From NCBI GenBank assembly GCA_001689445.1, contig LUJN01000038.1, forward strand, positions 25,195 through 89,194: a stretch of 64,000 nucleotides of DNA, written 5' to 3'. The stretch comes from Bacteroidales bacterium M3. GTDB lineage: Bacteria > Bacteroidota > Bacteroidia > Bacteroidales > Muribaculaceae. The notes under the pieces are model-generated. The model was not told the origin of the DNA. It worked only from the letters and a program-made list of their open reading frames with translations, and made no database searches. Below are positions 35,440 through 44,446 of the stretch, in pieces; the stretch's first letter is position 1; every line of letters starts with the position of its first letter. Both the position numbers and the translations under genes were made by a program.

Positions 35440-36182
35440 CGCGCCCGCAATTCATAAGGCTCAACACCGCCGACTCGACCAACTCCTACCTCGCGGAGAT
35501 AGCCGCCACGTCGCCCCACGGCACAGTGGTGAGCGCGACCGAGCAGTCGGCGGGACGCGGCCAGCGCGGCAACTCATGGGAGTCGGAGCCGGGCAAGAAC
35601 TTGACATTCTCCATCCTTCTCCATCCCGCCCACATCGAAGCCCGCGAGCAGTTTGCCATCTCCGAGGCTGTGTCGGTGGCTATCGTCGAGGTGCTGCGGC
35701 AGCATATCCCCGACAATCCTGTCACAATCAAGTGGCCCAACGATATCTACGTCGGCGACCGCAAGATATGCGGCATACTCATCGAGAACTCGCTCACAGG
35801 CACCGGAATATCACATTCCATTGCAGGGATAGGGATAAACGTCAACCAGGCTGAATTCCGCTCCGATGCGCCCAATCCCGTTTCGTTGCTGAATGTCACT
35901 GGCACGGAGACCGACCTCGACGCGCTGTTAATAGAGGTATGCTGCGAGATACTCTCCACGTTTGACACCTTGTGCCGCCGCTCGATGCTCCACCATCTCC
36001 ACCGCCGCTACCTGTCTATGATGTGGCGTGCCGACGGCTATCACCCCTACACCGACGCGGCCACCGGCGCACGGTTTTCGGCGATGATAACCGACGTGCT
36101 GCCCGACGGCACGCTCTGCCTCCTCGACCCCAACGGCCTCCAACGCCAATACGCCTTCAAGGAGGTTGCGGCGATATTGTAA
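35436..36182 (+). CDS. birA: Biotin--[acetyl-CoA-carboxylase] ligase
   Basis: 248 aa catalytic-only (class I) biotin protein ligase without the N-terminal DNA-binding domain. Biotin/AMP-binding loop in QSAGRGQRGNSWES (about 30-43), TIKWPNDIYVGDRKICGIL (about 97-115; catalytic Lys) and GIGINVN. The C-terminal SH3-like domain ends the protein. Overlaps tsaE by 4 nt. Confidence 0.94.
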   Translation: MTRPQFIRLNTADSTNSYLAEIAATSPHGTVVSATEQSAGRGQRGNSWESEPGKNLTFSILLHPAHIEAREQFAISEAVSVAIVEVLRQHIPDNPVTIKWPNDIYVGDRKICGILIENSLTGTGISHSIAGIGINVNQAEFRSDAPNPVSLLNVTGTETDLDALLIEVCCEILSTFDTLCRRSMLHHLHRRYLSMMWRADGYHPYTDAATGARFSAMITDVLPDGTLCLLDPNGLQRQYAFKEVAAIL

Positions 36183-36250
36183 CATTACTATCATAGCCAT
36201 AATAGCTATTACAGCTATAATAGCCTTAACAGCAATAGCACCCTTTAACA

Positions 36251-36991
36251 ATGGCCCAAGATTTCAACAACGATGAGCGACAACGCTATGCACGCCACTT
36301 TGCGCTGGCAGAGGTGGGCGTGGAGGGGCAGCGACGGCTCCGCAACGGCTCGGTGCTCGTGGTGGGTGCCGGAGGTCTCGGCTCGCCCGTGCTGCTCTAT
36401 CTCGCCGCCGCCGGCGTGGGGCACATAGGCGTCATCGACGGTGACCGCCTCGACTATTCCAATCTCCAGCGGCAGGTAATCCATACCACCACCGCGCTCG
36501 GCGAGCCAAAAGCCGTGTCGGCGGCACAGGCGATTCACGCGCTCAACCCCAATATCCGCGTCACCCCCTACGTTGAATTCCTGTCTGCCGAAAATGCCGA
36601 TGAAATCCTCCGAGGGTATGAATTTGTGGTAGACGCCACCGACAACCTGCGCTCCAAGTTTCTCATCAACGACCTGTGCGTCAAGGCACGCAAGCCGTTC
36701 AGCCACGGGGCGATATCACGGTTTGCCGGCCACACAATGACCGTGCTTCCCGGCACGGCATGTTACCGCTGCCTCATCCCCGAGGCCGAGCAGCCCGCCG
36801 AGTCCCCCGCAGGCCCACTCGGCGCTATACCCGGCATCATCGGCTCGATGCAGGCCGTCGAGGCCATCAAGTACCTCACGGGCGTCGGCCGGCTCCTGAC
36901 CAACCGCATCCTCACATTCGATGCCCTGACAATGACAAGCCACGTCATCAACGTGCCGCTTAATCATAATTGTCCAATGCATAATGCATAA
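36251..36991 (+). CDS. MoeB/ThiF/HesA-family adenylyltransferase
   Basis: 246 aa E1-like enzyme that adenylates the C-terminus of a ubiquitin-like sulfur carrier (MoaD or ThiS). RYARHFALAEVGVEGQRRL, the nucleotide-binding VVGAGGLGSPVLLYLAAAGVG (about 37-57), DYSNLQRQVIH (about 74-84), DATDNLRSK (about 125-133) and the first zinc pair CYRC (about 177-180) are all present. The second CxxC is missing: the protein ends NCPMHNA, so the fourth ligand could be His (CPMH). Those last codons coincide with the left arm of a TGCATAATGCATAATT inverted repeat. No moaD or thiS gene is adjacent, so the pathway is undecided. Confidence 0.88.
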   Translation: MAQDFNNDERQRYARHFALAEVGVEGQRRLRNGSVLVVGAGGLGSPVLLYLAAAGVGHIGVIDGDRLDYSNLQRQVIHTTTALGEPKAVSAAQAIHALNPNIRVTPYVEFLSAENADEILRGYEFVVDATDNLRSKFLINDLCVKARKPFSHGAISRFAGHTMTVLPGTACYRCLIPEAEQPAESPAGPLGAIPGIIGSMQAVEAIKYLTGVGRLLTNRILTFDALTMTSHVINVPLNHNCPMHNA

Positions 36992-37054
36992 TTCTTTCCG
37001 AGGCTCCAGGCGAACCAAAATTATGAATTATGCATTATGCATTGTGAATTATTT
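36964..37054. repeat. TGCATAATGCATAATT inverted repeat
   Basis: Left arm CATAATTGTCCAATGCATA... and right arm ending TGCATTGTGAATTAT are imperfect inverted copies of about 28 bp around a GC-richer spacer (about 36995-37023). The left arm encodes the end of the MoeB-like protein. The right arm runs into the promoter at 37059. Related motifs lie at 57436-57456 and 62294-62411. Confidence 0.7.
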
Positions 37055-37068
37055 AAGGTAACTTTGCA
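37048..37068 (+). promoter_or_regulatory. Serine acetyltransferase promoter (promoter cassette copy)
   Basis: TTATTTAAGGTAACTTTG with -7 box TAACTTTG at 37059-37066; 37 nt before the ATG. Confidence 0.65.
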
Positions 37069-37103
37069 GCGGGCAAAGGATAGCCCTACGAAAAATTGAA
37101 ATA

Positions 37104-38024
37104 ATGGGAACTGACGAAAGACATGTACAAGCCATGACGGCAGCCGTCGACGAGCTGTCGCAGACTTCAAGCCTCGGCAACATGTGCCATATGCGCTGGC
37201 GCGGCGAACCGCTGCCGTCGGACGCGGCTATACGCGAGATTGTATCACTCTCGCGAGCCGTCATATTCCCCGGATTTTTCGGCGACAGCGACGTCAACCG
37301 ATTCAATATACGCTACCATATGGGCATCAAGGTCGAGAAGCTCTACGAGGTGCTTGTCGACCAGATTATAGCCGGCCTTTGCCTCGGCGCGTCAGGCTCA
37401 TGCCATTCCGACGTCACGGAGCTTGTCGCCACCGCCCGAGAGAAAGCCGAGTGCTTCATCTCGCGTCTGCCCGAACTGCGGCGCGTGCTCTACACCGACG
37501 TGCTCGCCACCTACAACGGCGACCCTGCCGCCGTTTCCAACGAGGAGGTCATCTACTGTTACCCCGCGATACGCGCCATTTCCAACTACCGCATCGCCCA
37601 CGAGCTTGTCAAGCTCGATGTCCCCGTCATCCCCCGCATGATTTCCGAGCAGGCCCACAGCGAGACCGGCATCGACATCCACCCGGCTGCCACGATAGGC
37701 CACTCGTTCACCATCGACCACGGCACAGGCGTCGTTGTGGGCGCCACAGCCATCATAGGCAACAACGTCAAGATATACCAGGGCGTGACGCTCGGGGCAA
37801 AGAGCTTTGACCTCGACGAGAACAACAACCCCATCAAGGGGATACCCCGTCACCCAATCATCGGCGACAATGTGATCATCTACTCCAACACATCCATCTT
37901 AGGACGCATCACCGTGGGACGCAATGCCGTCATCGGCGGCAACATATGGGTCACCGAGGATGTCGCCGAGGGTGAGAAGCTCGTCCAGGCAAAGGCCGAT
38001 AACATATTGAGATTCAAACAATAA
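37104..38024 (+). CDS. Serine O-acetyltransferase (EpsC type)
   Basis: 306 aa; makes O-acetylserine for cysteine synthesis. An N-terminal helical domain (about 1-165) precedes a left-handed beta-helix of hexapeptide repeats (about 180-290): TGIDIHPAATIGHSFTIDHGTGVVVGATAIIGNNVKIYQGVTLGA. The histidine of DHGTG and IHP are the catalytic-type residues of CysE. The long N-terminal part with FPGFFGD resembles the EpsC/SATase subfamily. Monocistronic or paired with the RNA methyltransferase 19 nt downstream. Confidence 0.93.
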   Translation: MGTDERHVQAMTAAVDELSQTSSLGNMCHMRWRGEPLPSDAAIREIVSLSRAVIFPGFFGDSDVNRFNIRYHMGIKVEKLYEVLVDQIIAGLCLGASGSCHSDVTELVATAREKAECFISRLPELRRVLYTDVLATYNGDPAAVSNEEVIYCYPAIRAISNYRIAHELVKLDVPVIPRMISEQAHSETGIDIHPAATIGHSFTIDHGTGVVVGATAIIGNNVKIYQGVTLGAKSFDLDENNNPIKGIPRHPIIGDNVIIYSNTSILGRITVGRNAVIGGNIWVTEDVAEGEKLVQAKADNILRFKQ

Positions 38025-38043
38025 CGCACATACCACCCGCACA

Positions 38044-39777
38044 ATGAACCCCCAATTTGAAATGGTGGCCAAGACCTTCAAAGGGCTTGAAGATGTCCTG
38101 GCACAAGAACTTATCGACCTCGGAGCATCCAACGTGAAGCCGGGTCTGCGCATGGTCTCCTTTGAGGGCGACCTTGAGATGATGTACCGCGCCAACCTGT
38201 GCTGCCGCACGGCCCTGCGCATACTCAAGCCTATATACAAGTTCATCGCCTCCGACCCCGACGCACTCTACGACATGGTAAAGGAGTTTGACTGGACCCA
38301 AGTGCTCTCGCTCGACAAGACATTTGCCATCGAGACAACGGTCAACTCCGACGAGTTTTCCCACTCGCGGTTTGTCACCTACCGCGTCAAGGACGCCATC
38401 GTCGACCACTTCAAGGACAAGTTCGGCCCCGACAAGCGTCCGGGCGTGCGTCAGGATGCCGACATACTCATCAACGTGCACATCTCGGGCGACCGCGTGA
38501 CCCTCTCGCTCGACTCGTCGGGCGAGCCGCTCTACCGTCGCGGCTACCGCGTCGCCCAGACCGATGCCCCCATCAACGAGGTGCTTGCCGCCGGCATCAT
38601 CCTCAAGACGGGATGGCGTGGCGACACCCCGCTGGTCGACCCGATGTGCGGCTCGGGCACATTCCTCGTCGAGGCCGCGCTCATAGCCGCCAATATCAAC
38701 CCCGGTGTATACCGCAAGGGGTTTGCCTTCGAGCAGTGGCCCGACTTTGACGCCGACCTGCTCGACAGCCTCTACAACGACGACTCGGCCGAGCGCGAGC
38801 CGCTCCACAAGATATACGGCGCCGACATCTCCCCCAAGGCTATAGCCATCGCACAGGCCAACGCCAAGCAGGCCGGCGTCGCAAAATACATAGACTTGGA
38901 GATACGCCCCATCGCCAAGTGGGAGGAAGCCCCCGAGCCGGCAGGCGTCCTCGTCACCAATCCACCCTACGGCGAGCGCATCAGCGTCGACGACATGGAC
39001 GAGCTCTACTCCACCATAGGCTCGCGGCTCAAGCATGTGTTCCAAGGGTGGCACGCATGGATTATCGCCCCCGCCAACGACTGCCTCAAGCGCATAGGGC
39101 TTACCCCATCGATAAAGGAGCCGCTGCTCAACGGCTCCATCGAGTGTGAACTGCGCGAATATGTCATCTTTGAGGGCGAATACAACGCCTTCCGCCGCGA
39201 GGGAGGCTCAATCAAGAACCAGGCACGCGCCGACAAGACCGACAAGCAGCGTCCGCGCCGCATGAGCGACCGCGAGTGGAAGGACGACGCACGCCGCAAG
39301 GGCTTCGGAGGCAAGGAGGCACGCGACGACCGCCGCCGTGGCTACGGCGACCGCAACCGCAAGTCGGGCGACCGCGATGAGCGGCGCGGCAAGTTTGACC
39401 GCGACCGCACGTTCCGCGACAAGAGTTTTGGCGACCGTGACAGCCGCCCGAGACGTTTCGACCGCGATGGAGATAGCCGCCTTGGCGGCAAGTTTAACCG
39501 CGACAGCCGCCCGGGTGGACGATTTGACCGCGACAACCGCCGCTCCCCACTCGAGGAACGCTACCACAGCGACCGCCGACGCTTCAACGACACCCCTCGC
39601 GACAACGACGCCGACTCGGCACTCGCCATCGGCCGCAAGCGCAACGAGCACGCCCTCAAGTCAATAGCCGGTCGCCAACCCTCCCTTCCCCCGACCGACG
39701 GACGCATCATGCGCTCCCGTGGCTGGAAGAAGAACGGCCCCAAACCCACCGACGACACCCCCGCCGAGGACGCATAA
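38044..39777 (+). CDS. THUMP-domain class I SAM RNA methyltransferase with Arg/Asp-rich tail
   Basis: 577 aa. THUMP/ferredoxin-like N-terminus (about 1-155), methyltransferase motif I in DPMCGSGTFLVEAAL (about 199-213), motif IV LVTNPPYGER (about 303-312). This matches the N-terminal half of RlmL (23S rRNA m2G methylation) and its COG0116 relatives, which are about 380-390 aa. The extra roughly 170 residues (about 400-560) are a low-complexity tail built of R/D/G/F units (DRNRKSGDRDERR, RFDRDGDSRLGG, GRFDRDNRR), probably disordered and RNA-binding. The exact target base is inferred from the family only. Confidence 0.88.
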   Translation: MNPQFEMVAKTFKGLEDVLAQELIDLGASNVKPGLRMVSFEGDLEMMYRANLCCRTALRILKPIYKFIASDPDALYDMVKEFDWTQVLSLDKTFAIETTVNSDEFSHSRFVTYRVKDAIVDHFKDKFGPDKRPGVRQDADILINVHISGDRVTLSLDSSGEPLYRRGYRVAQTDAPINEVLAAGIILKTGWRGDTPLVDPMCGSGTFLVEAALIAANINPGVYRKGFAFEQWPDFDADLLDSLYNDDSAEREPLHKIYGADISPKAIAIAQANAKQAGVAKYIDLEIRPIAKWEEAPEPAGVLVTNPPYGERISVDDMDELYSTIGSRLKHVFQGWHAWIIAPANDCLKRIGLTPSIKEPLLNGSIECELREYVIFEGEYNAFRREGGSIKNQARADKTDKQRPRRMSDREWKDDARRKGFGGKEARDDRRRGYGDRNRKSGDRDERRGKFDRDRTFRDKSFGDRDSRPRRFDRDGDSRLGGKFNRDSRPGGRFDRDNRRSPLEERYHSDRRRFNDTPRDNDADSALAIGRKRNEHALKSIAGRQPSLPPTDGRIMRSRGWKKNGPKPTDDTPAEDA

Positions 39778-39815
39778 CCCACCGCATCTCGGTACATACA
39801 GCGGCTGTGTCAAAA

Positions 39816-39836
39816 TTGCACACTTTTTGCACACTG
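39816..39836. repeat. TTGCACACT tandem, copy 1
   Basis: Two TTGCACACT units separated by TT. The identical 21-mer recurs at 44380-44400. Confidence 0.6.
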
Positions 39837-39866
39837 GTTTTTTATGCCTCAACGCTCATCAATACC

Positions 39867-39874
39867 TAACTTTG
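39867..39874 (+). promoter_or_regulatory. -7 box for the 39892 gene
   Basis: TAACTTTG, 17 nt before the ATG at 39892 and inside the longer open frame that begins at 39844. Confidence 0.65.
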
Positions 39875-39891
39875 CCGAAAAGTTCAAAAAG

Positions 39892-40953
39892 ATGAAAACG
39901 AGGATAGCCGCGACAATGAAACATCTTACTATACTTATCGGAATGAGCCTGTTCTCCCTACAGGCTCATTCATTTGTTCTTCACATCTCGGACAATGACA
40001 ATAAAGCGGTCGCCAATGCAATAGTATGCGCATCCGACCGCTTTTGGTATACCGACAGCCTTGGATATGCGAATATCAATACAGTTCCTTCATCCAAATG
40101 CAGGTTAAATATCCGACACATGACTTACGAGCCTTTAGATACTGCCATCGCATCAGGATACGGTGCCGACACCATCCCTGTCACATTGGCATTCGGACTT
40201 CATCCCCTAAAAGAAGTGACAGTATCCAATCGCACCCCTATGCAATGGGTGGGGGATGCAATCGCTAAAATCCCGGGGCATTATCATATTCCCCTGGAAT
40301 CCGGCGTTTCCTACAACTCAACCATTAACATGACCGGACAAAGCCAAAGTTCCCTAATCAAATATTCGGGCAAACTCAACCTTAGAATGAAGAATAAGGA
40401 AATATACGTTTCCAATGATCCCGAACAAATGCATGTCTCGCCGAATGTGGGAGAGCATATCTACACCGTCAAGCCCCACGAGATCACCGACATAATGGGA
40501 CTTCGCAACCATTTGATCATACGAGACCACAAACGGTACACCTATGACAATCTTGAATGGATTTCATACCGTGGTGTCGAAGCTGTCAAAATCGGGTTTC
40601 ACCAGACAAAGAAGGGCGTAACACAGGAGGGTTATCTCGTTATAAGCGTTAACGACTTGGCAATAAGGCATATCAGCTACACCGTATCCCCCATTAAAGA
40701 TTGGATTGGAGAAAAGACCCGACGGGGATTCACCAAGACATCCCTAAACGACTATTACATTGCCTCTGAATTTGACAAGGACGAGACCGGGAAATACACT
40801 TTTGTCGGCGGCACAAAAAAGATTGCCCTAACGATGAAAACCGGCAAGACATGCACCGGCACCTCGATGCACGTAAACCTTTCCGCCGCACCTTTCCATG
40901 ACCTCTACCCAAACTGGCGTCCCCTAAAAATGCTCATCCCGTATGAAAAATAG
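39892..40953 (+). CDS. Secreted protein with carboxypeptidase-regulatory-like domain
   Basis: 353 aa from 39892; the promoter box just upstream excludes the longer frame from 39844. An alternative ATG at 39916 begins a classic signal peptide (MKHLTILIGMSLFSLQAHS). The first mature domain (VLHISDNDNKAVANAIVCASDRFWYTDSLGYANI...) is a CarboxypepD_reg-like beta-sandwich. The remaining 250 residues are beta-rich and not recognised. Codon use is more AT-rich than in the flanking genes. Role unknown; envelope location likely. Confidence 0.7.
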   Translation: MKTRIAATMKHLTILIGMSLFSLQAHSFVLHISDNDNKAVANAIVCASDRFWYTDSLGYANINTVPSSKCRLNIRHMTYEPLDTAIASGYGADTIPVTLAFGLHPLKEVTVSNRTPMQWVGDAIAKIPGHYHIPLESGVSYNSTINMTGQSQSSLIKYSGKLNLRMKNKEIYVSNDPEQMHVSPNVGEHIYTVKPHEITDIMGLRNHLIIRDHKRYTYDNLEWISYRGVEAVKIGFHQTKKGVTQEGYLVISVNDLAIRHISYTVSPIKDWIGEKTRRGFTKTSLNDYYIASEFDKDETGKYTFVGGTKKIALTMKTGKTCTGTSMHVNLSAAPFHDLYPNWRPLKMLIPYEK

Positions 40954-40955
40954 GC

Positions 40956-40988
40956 AAAAATGGGCGCCATTGCAGCAATGACGCCCAT
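40956..40988 (-). terminator. Terminator of the VWA lipoprotein gene, possibly bidirectional
   Basis: Stem ATGGGCGcCATTG / CAATGaCGCCCAT with a CAG loop; on the minus strand it is followed by five T. It lies between two convergent genes. Confidence 0.8.
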
Positions 40989-41035
40989 TCACACATAATG
41001 ATTCAGATAAAGGTCTGTGCGGTGTGTGTTTTTCC

Positions 41036-42199
41036 TTATGACCCAAACACTACGTAAAAAATCTTCTCTGCACTCACCTTGCCGTCCTCCGACAGCACGG
41101 TTATCCTCACCTCGTGTGGCTGTCCGTCCATATACTCCTTAATGTTGGTGAAGCGGATGATATAGGAGTTCTGCATAGCCCCCGTCACAGGGAGATTGTC
41201 GAGCGACACGCCCGAGAAACTTGAGGAGGCGTAGAGGGTCGTACCACCTGTATAGGTAGACATCTTCCAGGGCCACTCCCGATAGTTGATGGTCTCGGAG
41301 AAAGATGGATTGTCACTATACACCGTGTGCACTGTGCCCTTCCATGACGGCCAATTGGTCTGACTGTTCAGGTACTCCACGGAAAATCCTGTCCTGCCGT
41401 TGGGGAAATTAGGCTCGTCAGTGAAATTGACATATACGCGATTGGCTCCGGAGCGGAAAGTGAAATTCTCGTCGGCAAACCGCAATGCCGCAACACCACA
41501 CTCATCCATGCTGCTATGATTGGAATAGGCGGGAGCCAAGGAGGCGAGACGTGATGAGTTTGCACCACCGAAACCCTCAGTGCGGGAAGTACCGGTCGAG
41601 CGGTTAAGATATAGGCTCATATCCTCGTATGAGCATATATCCAATGCCCCTGTTATGTCTCCGTCATAGCCTACGCAACCAAACCGCACATCAATCGTGG
41701 CACTCAGCCTCTGCGCCCATGCTATGATGTCGCGTGCGATGGCGTTGGCCTCCTCGCTCATGCTGCCGGAGTTGTCGACAAGGAACACCACGTCGTTGAG
41801 AACCTCGCGGTCGCCCTCATCGTCGATGGTGTTGTATACGTCAATTCCCTTGGGCTTGCCGTCGACCTCGACCCACACATTCTGACGGCCATACTTGTTG
41901 CCGCCGGTGCCGATAAGGCGAATCCACTCGTATGTCTCGGGATTCTGCACGCCCGTCATGTCGACGCGCATCACCGTAAACCCATCCTCGTCCTGAGTCG
42001 TGTACTGGATGTTGGGCAACACCGCCGTGGGGTCGTCGACCTCGGGATTGGGCGAAGCCTTGGAATCGTCAGGGATACCCGTCGGATTTCCCTGCTCAAG
42101 CACTATCGTGTCGTCTCCGTCGCTCAGGCAGGAGGTAAGCGACAATGCGCCGGCTATGGCACAAATGCCTAAAGCCCTTATTGCAAAATTCTTTTTCAT
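41036..42199 (-). CDS. VWA-domain lipoprotein, probably surface-exposed
   Basis: 387 aa. Lipobox LTSC (Cys24) followed by LSDGDD, an acidic stretch of the type that exports lipoproteins to the cell surface in Bacteroidetes (inference). A von Willebrand A domain starts near 135 with VVFLVDNSGSMSEEANAIARD, an intact DxSxS metal-dependent adhesion site; the other MIDAS elements are less clear. C-terminal beta region (about 340-387). Seventeen nt after the OmpA-family gene in the same direction, so probably co-transcribed. Confidence 0.8.
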   Translation of the reverse strand: MKKNFAIRALGICAIAGALSLTSCLSDGDDTIVLEQGNPTGIPDDSKASPNPEVDDPTAVLPNIQYTTQDEDGFTVMRVDMTGVQNPETYEWIRLIGTGGNKYGRQNVWVEVDGKPKGIDVYNTIDDEGDREVLNDVVFLVDNSGSMSEEANAIARDIIAWAQRLSATIDVRFGCVGYDGDITGALDICSYEDMSLYLNRSTGTSRTEGFGGANSSRLASLAPAYSNHSSMDECGVAALRFADENFTFRSGANRVYVNFTDEPNFPNGRTGFSVEYLNSQTNWPSWKGTVHTVYSDNPSFSETINYREWPWKMSTYTGGTTLYASSSFSGVSLDNLPVTGAMQNSYIIRFTNIKEYMDGQPHEVRITVLSEDGKVSAEKIFYVVFGS

Positions 42200-42215
42200 A
42201 GTCTGCTATATGTTA

Positions 42216-43493
42216 TTATTTAAGTATTTCAAACTCCACGCGGCGGTTGAGCGTGCGCCCATCCTCCGTGTCATTATCCGCGAGCGGACGCGACATGCCG
42301 TAGTAGCTGTAGGACAGCTTATCCTTGACGACACCCTTACTCTGAAGGTACTTCATCACGGCGCGGGCACGCTCCTTGGAGAGTTTCATGTTAAATTCCT
42401 CGGTGCCGACGTTGTCGGTGTGCCCCTTTACCTCGATATGCGAGTTGGTGCGTATAAGAGTCTGCGCCAGCTTGTCAAGGTAGCCGTAGGACTCGGGGCG
42501 TATGGTACTCTTGCCGAAGTCAAAGGTGATGTCGTCTATGGCGCATATTGTCTTGCCGTCGACATTCTCGCCACGGCTCATAAGAGTGATTATCTCGTCG
42601 AGCGAGAAGCACTTGTTCTCCACCACCGGCTTAGGCTTGGCGACAGCCATGGGACGTGGTGCGGGCGCGGGCTTCGGCTCTACGACGGGAGCTGATTTCT
42701 TGTGGAATATGGTCACGGGGATACCGAGCACGGCCTTTATCTCAAATCCCGAAAACTTGCGCGTCCCCTCCAGTTCACCGCCTGTGGGGAAGAATGACAC
42801 GATGTTGGGCACCTCGCCTTTCTTCTCCTTGCTGCTGTAGGTGTCGGTGAACCCTATCTCATAGTCGGCCTCGACGCCGAGGAAGAAGCGGTTGCCCGAG
42901 ATGTCAAACTGGTAGCGGCATCCGATGCCTACCGCACCGGCAAAATATGCCGACTTCATATTGCCGCGCGACAGGTCGCAGGCATAGCCTTCATAGCTGC
43001 CATCCTCGTAGTCTATCTCGGTGTTGAGCCGACCGCCGGTCGAGAACCCGAGCACGGGGGCGATAAACACGTAAGGACGCACAGCCGATGTAGCGGAGCA
43101 TAAATTATACATCAACGGCAGGCGTATGTCCCAATAGTGGGAATTGAGCTTGTAGTACACATCACTAATCCCGTTGGCGGGATAGTCAAAATAGCTTTGG
43201 CCGATATTGGTCAGACTGCCGCCACGGTTGAGGAACGCCATCTCGAGGCGCACGCCAAACTGGCGCTGGCGCCCGAACTCATACTGCCCGAACAGCGTGA
43301 ACACCCCGCTGTTGAGATTTTTCTTCTTGGGATAAAACTCCTTGTCGAGCTTGGAGATGCGCATCATCGTGGTGTGGAAACCGCCTCCGATGCCAAAATA
43401 CCAGTCGCCGTGACCCGCCGGCTCCTCGCCCGATACCGACACCGTGCCACACAGTCCCATGATGGCGGCTGCCGCTAAAATACGTAATTTCAT
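42216..43493 (-). CDS. OmpA-family outer-membrane protein
   Basis: 425 aa. Signal peptide (about 1-23), an outer-membrane beta-barrel (about 28-265; GIGGGFHTTMMRIS, FGVRLEMAFLNRGG, FSGFEIKAVLGIPVTIF), a Pro/Ala/Lys linker (about 270-295), and a C-terminal OmpA peptidoglycan-binding domain (about 310-425): DITFDFGKSTIRPES, EVKGHTDNVGTEEFNMKLSKERARAVMKYL, GRTLNRRVEFEI. Likely anchors the outer membrane to the wall. Forms a unit with the VWA lipoprotein downstream; -7 box at 43554. Confidence 0.92.
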   Translation of the reverse strand: MKLRILAAAAIMGLCGTVSVSGEEPAGHGDWYFGIGGGFHTTMMRISKLDKEFYPKKKNLNSGVFTLFGQYEFGRQRQFGVRLEMAFLNRGGSLTNIGQSYFDYPANGISDVYYKLNSHYWDIRLPLMYNLCSATSAVRPYVFIAPVLGFSTGGRLNTEIDYEDGSYEGYACDLSRGNMKSAYFAGAVGIGCRYQFDISGNRFFLGVEADYEIGFTDTYSSKEKKGEVPNIVSFFPTGGELEGTRKFSGFEIKAVLGIPVTIFHKKSAPVVEPKPAPAPRPMAVAKPKPVVENKCFSLDEIITLMSRGENVDGKTICAIDDITFDFGKSTIRPESYGYLDKLAQTLIRTNSHIEVKGHTDNVGTEEFNMKLSKERARAVMKYLQSKGVVKDKLSYSYYGMSRPLADNDTEDGRTLNRRVEFEILK

Positions 43494-43553
43494 ATCCGTT
43501 CTCTAATTTTGGTTTATTATACCTGTTTATACACTGCCGTCGCAATGGTAATG

Positions 43554-43561
43554 CAAAAGTA
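43554..43561 (-). promoter_or_regulatory. -7 box for the OmpA-family gene
   Basis: TACTTTTG on the minus strand, 60 nt before the ATG. Confidence 0.5.
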
Positions 43562-43620
43562 GGTTAACGCCACCCCACTTCCCCCAACAATTCTGTCGAT
43601 TGTTTCGACAATCATGTCGA

Positions 43621-43950
43621 TTATTCCGACGCCCCTCCGTCCCCCTCATCCCGTATCTCCACGACAATCCTGTCGCAGCCGGCAACCTGCTCGCGGCTCA
43701 GGCGTATAACCAGCGTGCGCCTGTCGTCGGCCCCTGCCACATTCTCCCGCATGTAGACATTGCGCAGGAAGTCATAGCCGAGCACACGCGAGATGAGCAT
43801 CAGCCGCTCCACGTCGATGCTGCGGCACTTGAACAAGTGATAGAGCGTCTGCCGCTCGCAATTGATGCGCCGTGCAAACTCCCGATACGGTATACCGCTC
43901 TCGTCAAGCCGTCGCCTGATAAGACTGCCTATATGAACTTCCGGTGTCAC
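43621..43950 (-). CDS. XRE-like helix-turn-helix regulator
   Basis: 109 aa, GTG start. N-terminal HTH (about 5-65): IGSLIRRRLDESGIPYREFARRINCERQTLYHLFKCRSIDVERLMLISRVLGYDFL, the pattern of a small Bacteroidetes XRE-type protein. The C-terminal strand segment RRTLVIRLSREQ...IVVEIR may dimerise. No partner gene adjacent; target unknown. Confidence 0.75.
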   Translation of the reverse strand: MTPEVHIGSLIRRRLDESGIPYREFARRINCERQTLYHLFKCRSIDVERLMLISRVLGYDFLRNVYMRENVAGADDRRTLVIRLSREQVAGCDRIVVEIRDEGDGGASE

Positions 43951-44379
43951 TGCTGGGAAACATTGGTTCCAACCCCTCCCCCTTGCGGATTGGCTGTCCT
44001 ACAAAGAAGGCGTAGGGGGAAACTCGCGCTTATCCCTCGTCCGGGCCTTCGCACTGCCCACCTTCAAGGATAAGCAACGCTCCGGCCTACGCCCGTGTAT
44101 ACATATCTTGGACGGCACCGCCTCTCTGAAAGCCGGAGCCGCAAGAATGTACGCATGACGCAGACGTCCCGTTGCCGTCTCTCCCCGAAGGTTATCCAAA
44201 GGTGCGAAGTTTGAACTCGGAAGATAACGTCTCGTAACGCCTTCTATAAACATGAAAAACGTCGCGGCCTCCGCCGCTCCGATTTTCCGCAAAAATAACA
44301 CTTTATAAATTGCGACACAACCCCCGTTCCCCCATTCCTCTCCCGACTTCAATAGTTTAACACACCGACTCACCACAAT

Positions 44380-44400
44380 TTGCACACTTTTTGCACACTG
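44380..44400. repeat. TTGCACACT tandem, copy 2
   Basis: Identical over 21 nt to 39816-39836. Confidence 0.6.
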
Positions 44401-44446
44401 CGATTTGTGCACGCAAGTCCTGGAGTGGATAGGACACACTGTGACC

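Noticed and set aside
39244..39600. Short DNA repeats in the methyltransferase tail as a CRISPR-like array
   Set aside because: They are codon-level repeats of Arg/Asp units within an open frame, without regular spacers.
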